This document shows positions 56,740-64,000 of a stretch of DNA of 64,000 nucleotides, one piece after another. Location of the stretch: positions 124,001 through 188,000 of the forward strand of contig JALBYF010000021.1 in assembly GCA_023212725.1 (NCBI GenBank), read 5' to 3'. The stretch comes from Tranzscheliella williamsii. Lineage: Eukaryota; Basidiomycota; Ustilaginomycetes; Ustilaginales; Ustilaginaceae. The stretch's first letter is position 1, and every line of letters begins with the position of its first letter. The translations under genes were made by a program, and so were the position numbers. The notes beneath the pieces were generated by a model that had not been told where the DNA came from, searched no databases, and saw only the letters and a list, made by a program, of their open reading frames with translations.

Positions 56740-57840
56740 CTACAGGCGGGAGTGGTTGGGGAGGGGCGAGGGGGAGGGGGCGAGGAGGTCGCAGTCGCGG
56801 AGGGCGGCGGCGGAGAGGCCGGAGGTGGTGAGGGAGTCGCGCTCGCGGAGCCAGCTGAGGACGGCGCGGACGAGGTGGTCTGTGAAGCCGCGGAAGTTGT
56901 GGTCAGCGTTGTCGATGAGGCGGAGGGAGCAGCTACCGGGGCGTCGGTGAGGAGCGGTAAGTTGGTTTGTGTAGGCGGCGACGTCGGAGACGGGGACCGA
57001 GGTGTCTGCGGTGCCGTGGATGAGCAGGACGTCGGTGTGGGTGGGGAACGAGCGGGCGAAGTGGGCGGCGGGCCAGCGGGCGAAGGCGGCGAGCTGGTCC
57101 GGGTAGATGTGCACCTCGCGCTCGATGCCGGCGACGCGCACCCGCCAGCGGAAAAAGCCCTCCTGGGCAAAGGCAGGCGCATACGCCGCACCCCGCTCGT
57201 GCACCCGCTCCATCTCGTACCGCGCCGCAATCGACACATAGTACGGCACCCGCTCCCCCGCCCCCACCCCGCCACCGCAGTGCTCGGCAAACCACGCAAA
57301 CCCATCCAAACCCCCCCGAGAGTGCCCGATGACCACCTCCACCGTATACCCCAGCACCCGCCGCAAATACCCCATCACCACCTCCATGTCTTCCACGTCG
57401 TCCGTCAGATTCGACATCGACCACGCCCCCGGCGTCTCCCCGTTGGCGCGGAAGTCGAAGCGCATCGAGTCCATCGGTAGCGCCGCCGCCAGCGCAGGGT
57501 GAAAGATCTGGTCCTTGTGCGCCAGCACGCCGTGCAGCATGACCGCCACCTTCCGCCCCCGCGTCTCCCGCTCGTCTACCGGCCCCGTCCCATATTCGCG
57601 CCGCTTGGACAGCGCACCCTGCCCCCCGTCCTGCTTTCCGCGTTCCTCGCCAGCGTCGCCGCCGTGACCCGCTGGCAGCGCACCCAACCCTGCCGAGAGC
57701 GGCTGGACACCACCGTCGGATGCTCTCTCATGCGACTCGGCTGGATGCGGCGGCAGTGCGATCTGGGCCAGGATGCCGACAATATGGATCGTCTGCCCTT
57801 GCGCGGTGGTCATGGGGATACGGATCTTGGTCTCCCTCAT
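56740..57840 (-). CDS. Alpha/beta hydrolase ending in a type-1 peroxisomal targeting signal
   Basis: Intronless, 366 residues from the ATG at 57840; the frame continues to a TTG at 57900 but has no earlier ATG. Fold markers: KVAVMLHGVLAHKDQ (oxyanion strand), MRFDFRANGETPG, VVIGHSRGG (nucleophile Ser174), LLIHGTADTSVP (Asp279) and DNADHNFRGF (His314), a complete Ser-Asp-His triad. The C-terminal tripeptide is SRL, a canonical PTS1 preceded by PLPNH, so a peroxisomal location is likely. A Gly/Glu/Arg-rich insertion follows the first strand (~45-90). Substrate is unknown; esterase, lipase or thioesterase activity is possible. The sense strand flips from G-rich to C-rich near 57115. Confidence 0.82.
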   Translation of the reverse strand: MRETKIRIPMTTAQGQTIHIVGILAQIALPPHPAESHERASDGGVQPLSAGLGALPAGHGGDAGEERGKQDGGQGALSKRREYGTGPVDERETRGRKVAVMLHGVLAHKDQIFHPALAAALPMDSMRFDFRANGETPGAWSMSNLTDDVEDMEVVMGYLRRVLGYTVEVVIGHSRGGLDGFAWFAEHCGGGVGAGERVPYYVSIAARYEMERVHERGAAYAPAFAQEGFFRWRVRVAGIEREVHIYPDQLAAFARWPAAHFARSFPTHTDVLLIHGTADTSVPVSDVAAYTNQLTAPHRRPGSCSLRLIDNADHNFRGFTDHLVRAVLSWLRERDSLTTSGLSAAALRDCDLLAPSPSPLPNHSRL

Positions 57841-58700
57841 CTTGCCCGGATGCGCCAGTGTCTGGACGTCTTGAGCGGCGCTGCGCAGCGTCTCCGCCAA
57901 CCTGACAAGCTACCGGATATATATATGTGCAAGACCACAGCGCCCTCCTCGCTGCAATGCCTGAGAATGCTTGTGGCAGGTCCAAATGAAGCACGCAGTC
58001 GCTGAAAGAAGCAGAGTAGTGCGTGGGAACGTAGCGGCGGAGCACGAGCAGAAACGGGAGCCGAGCAGGAGCAGAAACGGAAGCTGGAGCCGTCAGCTAA
58101 TAACGCCGGTCGAGCGACTGTGCGTTTCCTGGCCGACCGTGCTGAGGCGAGGCGGCAGTGCGGCGCGCCGTCCAGAAATCGAATCCAGGCGCAAGATGCG
58201 ATAGCGAGCTGCGCGGCAGGGTTGCAATGCCTGGAACTAGATGACGAGAAGGACGGAAGATAGCCAATCGCACGTGCGCATGGCCGCTGTGGGGGTAAGA
58301 AGCATCGCACCGCCGCCACCACACCGGTTATCCACCCATCCCCAGCCGACGGCATCGGCAACGTGATGGCGATGGTGATGGCTGTTAGATTGACTAGTCT
58401 TTTATCGAAATTCCTGCGTGTCAGATTTTCCATGCCCCGTGTTCCGAGACTCCGCGCTTTGCTACCAAAATTTCGAGAGGGCGCAGCGAAGAAAGAAAAC
58501 AGAGTCAACTGGCCAACGGCACTCTTTCTCCCACCACGGCAGCCGACATTCACATTCCCCGCAGCCAGCCACGTACCCACTCCCCCGGCGCTCTCAGACC
58601 GCACGCTACACTACTGCTGCTGCTAGTGGTATCTATCGGAGCCGCATTGGAATATCTGCACACTTGCGTCTGAATCTGCCAACCCGCGAGGCACGCAACG
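57841..58700. other. Divergent spacer, hydrolase / LLPH-like
   Basis: About 860 bp with no supported gene. Contains a CATTCAC element at 58547-58553 upstream of the DUF2423 gene and a TATATATA run near 57917-57925, close to the hydrolase start, a plausible TATA element. Confidence 0.45.
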
Positions 58701-59090
58701 ATGGCGAAGGGACTGCGGTCGAGCTCGAAGCTGAAGGCGCGCAACCAGAAGCGGAACAACCCAAAGAGCGACTATGCGGTCAACGAGGCTGCGCGCGTGG
58801 CGGCGTTGTCTGCGCGGCTAGCGGCGGGGCTGCAGAAGGACAAGGTGCCGGTGGAGGGCGTTGCAGAGCAGGAGGCCGACGCGACGAGGGCCGCCGAGCC
58901 GGCTGCCGTTGAGGCAGACATGGCAGACGCAGGCGAGCCCAAGAAGATCTCCACCGCCGGCGCCCGCGACTCTCGCCGCGAGACGTACCGCAAGTCCAAG
59001 GGCATGACCCCCTTCAAGAACAAGGGCGGCAATCGCCTCTTCAACGCACACCAGTCCAAGAACGGCGGCAAGCCCAAGCGCCGCCGTTAA
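58701..59090 (+). CDS. Nucleolar DUF2423 / LLPH-like protein
   Basis: Intronless, 129 residues. The N-terminus MAKGLRSSSKLKARNQKR is the conserved DUF2423 start (MAKSLRS-K-K-x-x-R) shared by yeast YBL028C and animal LLPH. An acidic/Ala-rich middle is followed by a very basic C-terminus (RETYRKSKGMTPFKNKGG to KPKRRR), as in the family. These small proteins are nucleolar and associated with ribosome biogenesis. Location and role are from family knowledge. Confidence 0.85.
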   Translation: MAKGLRSSSKLKARNQKRNNPKSDYAVNEAARVAALSARLAAGLQKDKVPVEGVAEQEADATRAAEPAAVEADMADAGEPKKISTAGARDSRRETYRKSKGMTPFKNKGGNRLFNAHQSKNGGKPKRRR

Positions 59091-59459
59091 GCCCATCCCC
59101 GCTCGGTCCCCATGCCCCCACCCCCCCGCTCGCCCGGCCCCCTCCGCCGCTCTGTACTATACGTTGTTCTTGCCTCTACTCCCTGTCTAGCTTCGCTCCC
59201 GGCTCTGCCCGTGCGCTGCGTGCGCCGTGTGCGACTAGCCAACCTTGCCGCGCTTGCCTGCGCTTCTGCGCAGCCACTGAAGCGCGCGCCAAGGCCACAT
59301 CCGAACGCGCAGTCTAGATCCACGCTGCAAAGCACGTAAGCAGTCGACAAAGTAGAGCATCATCAAGGCAACAAAAGCAAGCAGCGGGGAGGAAAGGCCC
59401 TTGGCAGGGACGGTGCGTGTAGGCGTATCTATGGTACGGGGGTGAGGGGGGCGGGGTGG
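59091..59459. other. Convergent 3' spacer
   Basis: About 370 bp between the stops of the DUF2423 gene and PHO81. C-rich at the left, no gene seen. Confidence 0.4.
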
Positions 59460-62400
59460 CTAGCTCTTGCAGAGGACGACGCCGTCGTGCGCCTCGCCGT
59501 CGACCTGGCCGGCGGCGTCAGGGTGGCCATCGTGCGCGCGCGCCAGCTTGCCGATGGTGATGAGCAGGAGGCCGGACGCCTTGACGCTGTGAATCAGCTC
59601 GGGAACGTGATTGAGCAGCGCCACGTCAACCATGATGCCCAGCAGGTTGTTCGACTTGGCAAACCGGACCGCCTCCGAGATGCTCTCGCGCCGCGGATCC
59701 GTCTCGTGCCGCGCCGACGGGCGCAGCTCGCCGCGCTCCAGGCTCGCCTCGCCGTCGATGCCGCAGTAGGAGACGAAAAAGACCGCGTAGTTGGGCTGCT
59801 TCCAGTTGAGCGCCGTGCAGACCGTCGGCGACCGCGACGAGAAGAGAATCTTGCGGCTCTGCTCCCGGTTGCTCGTACCCGCCGCATAGACGGTATGCAA
59901 GATCGTGTCGACAAACTGGTTCACTTCCATCTTGGGCATCCCCGGATTCAACCGTACCTCGGCTGTTGACGGGTATTTGACGTCGAGGTCGATCCCGATC
60001 GACACGGGCAGCAGCGCTAGCAGCCTCTCGAGCGGCACAATGCACGTACGAAGCGCCTCCTGCCAGTCGCTCCACGAGGCCTGCTCTGCCTTGGCGCTGT
60101 CCCAGTCGAGCAGCTTGCCCGTCTGTTCAGCAAGGCGAAGCATCTCCTCGCCCCGAACACTGCCGACATAGATCTGGATGCCAGCAAGAGGGATAAACGC
60201 GTCCGGGTAGACCAGCGCCACCGCGTCTTTGGTGACCTGGACCACCACGCGCAGGTATTCGCCAGCCAGCGAAGAGCCGGTGACCAAGGTGGGCTGTGTC
60301 AAGGCCGCGACAGTCGGCGTCGTTGCTGCGCCCGTCCCGGATGGCAAAGCAGCGGTGCCAGTAAGCGGGGTATCGGCAGTGGCAGCACCACCGGCGCCCA
60401 CCTTGTCCGAGACGACCGGCTTCGCGAATGCCGAGCTCGTCACAGGATGCCCGATGCCACTCACGCCGCTGTTGGGAGTCATCCGGATGGGGCCCACGGC
60501 CGACGCGGAACTAGTTCCGGGCAGCATGCTCTTCCAGTAGGTTTCCACTCGGCCGCCGATCTCAAGCTGGACGCTGTCAAAAGGCTTGACGAAATCCATC
60601 TCAAACGAAACCTCGCCGACGACCTTCAGGTAAACATCTTGCAGCGGCAGGACGAAACGCTTGCGATCGGTCATACCTTCGAACGAGCTAGGCAATGCGA
60701 CCGCCTTGCCAATGACTTTCGACCCGAACGTCGGCATCAGCTCCCACTCGATCGTGAAGCTCTCCAAGCTATCCACTTGGAAGGAGAACACCTCTCTCTC
60801 GTCCGCCAGAGGGAGCACCACATTGTGCGGAACCGCCGTCGTCGAAGCGTCTGGGCGCGAAGTCATGACGAGCTTGAGTGACGACGTCGAAAACTGCTCG
60901 GGCCGGTTCGGGTCCTGGTGCTTGTAGAGCTTGACCGAGTTGTTGGTCAGCGATACCGACACGAGCGCCCGCTTATCCAAGTAGTTGTGGCCGTACGTGC
61001 GGAAGGGAATAATGGGAGGCGGAAGCGACAGGTCGGGGATGCCGTCCGCCTCCAAATCAAGATCGTCCATCTCACCATCGTTAGACGATGCCGGAGCCTT
61101 GACCTTGGCAGCGGCAGCTTTAGTCCGTGGCTGAGCCTTTTCGAGTCCTGACGAGCAGCTTTGTTGAGCAGCTTGTAGCAGTAATAGTAAGCAAGTGATC
61201 TTTCCGTTCCAGGCGGCATAGAAAGCAGCTGTGCGGTCCTTCTCATCGAGCATGTTGACGTCGCAACCGGCTTGGAGAAGCACCTTGAGACACTCGACGT
61301 GGCCACTCTCCGCCGCGAAGAAGATCGGAGTCCACTGCGTTCCCTTTTCGGGCGCATTGGGGTCGCCTCCTGACTCGACGAGCAGTTTCAAGCACTCGGT
61401 CTGACCAGCCCGAGCAGCCAACGCTTGAGGGTAGAGACCTTCGGCGTTTGAGGTGATTTTAGCGCCCTTCTGCAATAGCAGCCGAACAATCTCCGCATGA
61501 CCGCCCGAGCTCGCCAAACAGAGCGGGATGAGGTCGTTGGCATCGCGAGGCTCGACGCTAGCACCATGGCCGAGTAGAATACGGACAGATTCCGTTTGTC
61601 CGTTCATGACGGCTAGAATGAGGGGAGAAAAGCCGTCAAGATCATAAGTGGCTGCCGAGACGGTTGGCAGCGAGAGGAGGTACTGGCAGACTTGGGTGTG
61701 GCCAGCCATGGCGGCGTAGGAAAGGGCGGTCCTACCATAGATGTCCTGGCGCGCTACATCGACTCCATGTTTGACGCAAGCTTGGACGAGGAAGAGCTTG
61801 CCGGACATGGAGGCCTGGTGCATGCAGGTTCGCGAACTGATGTCATCGACGAAGCCGTAATCAGCTAGGTTGTGCGCCAGGGCTGCTTCAACGGCAGCAT
61901 GGGGCGCCTCGAGGAGCGCACGCCAAACGATACGGGAAACACTGGTGTGATCCTCGTTCTGCGCAGCAATCCTAATCATCTCAGCAGCTGGCTGGACGCG
62001 ACCCACTTTGATAGCCTCGGCCAGATTCGCCTCCAGATCCGCTAGAGCATCGAATTCCTGGCTTTGAGCGGCGGCAAAGTCGAGACGGTTCTCCGAGGTA
62101 AGTTTGGAATGAATGCTGAGGGCCTCGCCAAGGGATCGGCCATGCGAGAGATTCTCGAGCTCGAGTACATTGGCGGCGGCTATATCGCTGAGTTCAGCAA
62201 TAAACTTGAGATTGAAGCAGGGCTGTACCTCGACCTGACGAGCCAGGTAGAGCTCCTTGGTCTGCGACTTGGACCTCTTGTCCCACTTCTTCAGAATCTT
62301 TCGGAAGCCGGTGGCATTGATCTCAATGAACTGTTGTAGCTTGCTCAAGTCCTTTTCAAAGTATCTGAAGCCCTCGTAGAGGGCGACATAAGAAGGCGAT

Positions 62401-62792
62401 TCTTTGGAGAGTTTGAAGGAGTTTCGGGACTCGAAGATGAGGCGCTTCTTGTCGATGAGGGTCTGGAGGCGTGCTTTGAGCTCGGCTTCTTTCTGGAGAT
62501 AAAAGTTGTTGATCTTCTCCAACTCCCGCTCAAGTTTGAAAAAGAAGGCTGCCTTGTGAATCTGCAGCTCGTCTGACGCTTCGGTCCTGGGGAGGATCTG
62601 GGGCTGCTCGGGCGAGGCGGTCGATTCGCCATTGGCACCATACTCGGGTCTCACTCCGGTTGCGAACAGAGCGGCATCAGCAAGGCGCCCTTTCTCCAGA
62701 GAGTTGATGATCTTCTTGAGGAATTTGTAGTCCAAGTAGTAGGCACCCCAGCCAGAGATCTGCTGACTGAGGATATACTTGCCAAACTTCAT
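59460..62792 (-). CDS. PHO81: Pho81/Nuc-2-type CDK inhibitor (SPX, ankyrin, degenerate GDPD)
   Basis: Intronless, 1,110 residues. SPX domain at the N-terminus: MKFGKYILSQQISGWGAYYL, then YKFLKKIINSLEKG and a KILKKWDKRSKSQ block (Lys residues for inositol pyrophosphate binding). Six to eight ankyrin repeats follow (about 290-560), for example IYGRTALSYAAMAGHTQVCQYLL and GTQWTPIFFAAESGHVECLKVLL. A C2-like region precedes a glycerophosphodiester-phosphodiesterase-like C-terminus (VVVQVTKDAVALVYPD, then VSIGIDLDVKYPS). The GHRG and HD catalytic motifs of active GDPD are missing. Pho81 inhibits the Pho80-Pho85 kinase under phosphate starvation, freeing the Pho4/Nuc-1 activator. Confidence 0.94.
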   Translation of the reverse strand: MKFGKYILSQQISGWGAYYLDYKFLKKIINSLEKGRLADAALFATGVRPEYGANGESTASPEQPQILPRTEASDELQIHKAAFFFKLERELEKINNFYLQKEAELKARLQTLIDKKRLIFESRNSFKLSKESPSYVALYEGFRYFEKDLSKLQQFIEINATGFRKILKKWDKRSKSQTKELYLARQVEVQPCFNLKFIAELSDIAAANVLELENLSHGRSLGEALSIHSKLTSENRLDFAAAQSQEFDALADLEANLAEAIKVGRVQPAAEMIRIAAQNEDHTSVSRIVWRALLEAPHAAVEAALAHNLADYGFVDDISSRTCMHQASMSGKLFLVQACVKHGVDVARQDIYGRTALSYAAMAGHTQVCQYLLSLPTVSAATYDLDGFSPLILAVMNGQTESVRILLGHGASVEPRDANDLIPLCLASSGGHAEIVRLLLQKGAKITSNAEGLYPQALAARAGQTECLKLLVESGGDPNAPEKGTQWTPIFFAAESGHVECLKVLLQAGCDVNMLDEKDRTAAFYAAWNGKITCLLLLLQAAQQSCSSGLEKAQPRTKAAAAKVKAPASSNDGEMDDLDLEADGIPDLSLPPPIIPFRTYGHNYLDKRALVSVSLTNNSVKLYKHQDPNRPEQFSTSSLKLVMTSRPDASTTAVPHNVVLPLADEREVFSFQVDSLESFTIEWELMPTFGSKVIGKAVALPSSFEGMTDRKRFVLPLQDVYLKVVGEVSFEMDFVKPFDSVQLEIGGRVETYWKSMLPGTSSASAVGPIRMTPNSGVSGIGHPVTSSAFAKPVVSDKVGAGGAATADTPLTGTAALPSGTGAATTPTVAALTQPTLVTGSSLAGEYLRVVVQVTKDAVALVYPDAFIPLAGIQIYVGSVRGEEMLRLAEQTGKLLDWDSAKAEQASWSDWQEALRTCIVPLERLLALLPVSIGIDLDVKYPSTAEVRLNPGMPKMEVNQFVDTILHTVYAAGTSNREQSRKILFSSRSPTVCTALNWKQPNYAVFFVSYCGIDGEASLERGELRPSARHETDPRRESISEAVRFAKSNNLLGIMVDVALLNHVPELIHSVKASGLLLITIGKLARAHDGHPDAAGQVDGEAHDGVVLCKS

Positions 62793-63962
62793 CTTGGCGT
62801 TGGAGCCGGGCGGTCAGAGGCGACGCCGACTTTCAAGGTAGAACCAAAGATGCTCGCTTCCACGGAAGAGAGAGAAAGCCTACCAAAGGCGTTCTGGCCA
62901 CGGCTGGATCAAGGCGGGCAGTTGACAAGTGTGGGTGAATCTGAACCTAGCGAAGGTGCATAGTTTATGTCAACTCGACCAATGCTCGGTAGAAGAAAGA
63001 GAAGCGCCAGACCGTGGCCGCTGAGAACGCCGTCGCTCCCGGATCTAGCTTGGCTTCTGCGCACCAGAGAGGATATCGAGCGAAAGTAGAGACGGAGCTG
63101 ATCGAGACAGAAAGAGAGGCCAAAGGGATGGGGAAAGGAAGAACCATCATCCATGGTAGGATCACTGCCCACGGTTGCCGGCTCAGGGCAGAACATTGGC
63201 AGCTGCAGAAGAGAGCGTACTAGAAGTGTTAACGTGAATGCAACCAATACATGAGCACTTATCTGCACGGTCGCAGCCATCCGCATCAATCACAAAAGAA
63301 TCACGATTTCGGAAAACCGGGTCGTGTTAGCGAAAAGGAGGGTCGATACATAATTATTTCTTTACCAAACGCCCATGCCCTGACACTTCTGACACTTCTA
63401 CACACATGGTATCCTCAATACCGACGGTTACAGGCTGTCGCTGAATATCAGAGCTCAGCAAAGCCACCCCACTTGGTATCACGCATCGATGCCGAAGCCG
63501 ACACCTGCAGAACAGTGCGGGCGGCCTTGCATCGTGACCAACAAGCCTTACAAGTGCGCACAACTCATAGCTGTTATATATTCACGCATCCCAGCGACTC
63601 ACCGTATGCGCAGCCTTGCACGTGTTCCTTCGATTTACTTTGACCCACAGATTTGTGTCTGTGTCCGTGCTCGACTATGGGTGTGAGCTAACACTCTAAC
63701 ATACCTGAGCAATCGAAAGGCCGACTTCCGAAAATCGAAACGGCCTACTACCTGCATTCACATTCACGTAAAGCATGGACCATGCTAGCCTACCCCTTCT
63801 CGGTACTACACGTTGACAGCCATACCCTGCTCATACCAAAGACCACACCAAAAGTCTCCCGTCCTTACGGCGGTACAGAAGCTGGGGACTAGCTGTACTG
63901 ATCTACCATTTGAATCTTTGAAAGAGAACAATCCTCCAACACTTCCTAGAGCTCCTATTCCA
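62793..63962. promoter_or_regulatory. PHO81 upstream region with CACGTG and CATTCAC elements
   Basis: About 1.17 kb with no supported gene. A single CACGTG at 63619-63624 (an E-box; Pho4/Nuc-1 type factors bind CACGTG) lies ~830 bp from the PHO81 ATG. Two overlapping CATTCAC copies sit at 63755-63767 and one GTGAATG at 63234-63240. Which of the two flanking genes these serve is not determined. Confidence 0.35.
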
Positions 63963-64000
63963 ATGTCGAGAGATCCGTATCATGACTTTGCCGCCGATCT
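63963..64000 (+). CDS. Start of a possible Tlg1/syntaxin-6-type SNARE (partial)
   Basis: The last 38 nt read ATG followed by an open frame, MSRDPYHDFAADL. Fungal Tlg1/syntaxin-6 proteins often begin with a short M-x-x-DP-Y/F-x-D/V motif, so this may be that gene's first exon. Only 12 complete codons are visible, so the call is weak. The ATG lies 1.17 kb from PHO81, which suits a divergent neighbour. Confidence 0.3.
   Translation, partial: MSRDPYHDFAAD

Overview
The window is nuclear DNA of a filamentous or dimorphic fungus, most likely a basidiomycete smut-type fungus (Ustilaginales or a close relative). This rests on GC-rich, compact gene order, mostly intronless genes with a few short introns (GTAAGT/GTACGT-type donors, CTGAC/CTAAT-like branch sites, CAG/TAG acceptors), long Ser/Pro-rich regulatory proteins, and an isolated 5S rRNA gene outside any rDNA unit. 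The lineage call is an inference. I see no transposon, phage, plasmid or CRISPR element.

Layout. 1-8.9 kb: a left-truncated kinetochore gene (Mis14/Nsl1), a large orphan protein, COA8, the mRNA 3'-end factor CstF64/Rna15, then a 2.3-kb non-coding stretch. 8.9-24 kb: a 1,887-residue RhoGEF, prefoldin 1, AIM18, a 5S rRNA gene, glucosamine-6-phosphate acetyltransferase, a second orphan, a tentative Pex8-like helical protein and the exocytic SNARE Sec9. 24-36 kb: Byr4/Bfa1, ARMH3, a 27-bp minisatellite, Shp1/p47, complex I NDUFA11 and an Arc1-like tRNA-binding cofactor. 36-48 kb: Erg27, an SLC45/sucrose-type transporter, Snu114, Grx5 and a Gcn4/Cpc1-type bZIP factor with a uORF-rich leader. 48-64 kb: a secreted fasciclin protein, a type-B carboxylesterase, a GEN1/Yen1 resolvase, a putative peroxisomal alpha/beta hydrolase, a DUF2423/LLPH protein, Pho81 and, at the right edge, what may be the first codons of a Tlg1/syntaxin-6 SNARE.

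The genes are mostly housekeeping (cytokinesis control, secretion, RNA processing, mitochondrial assembly, sterol synthesis, phosphate and amino-acid control) in alternating orientation with 0.2-0.9 kb spacers. There is no single pathway cluster. The most striking unexplained signal is compositional. In about ten genes the sense strand is strongly G-rich and then flips to strongly C-rich, typically 0.3-0.5 kb before the stop codon, mainly through a change of wobble base. Other points of interest are the uORFs before the bZIP gene, a PTS1-ending hydrolase, PIP-box-like motifs in the GEN1 homologue, a RhoGEF with a split DH domain and no PH domain, and a CATTCAC motif recurring in the spacers.

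Exon coordinates were worked out by hand from splice signals and reading frames. Family assignments come from recognised motifs, not from database searches.
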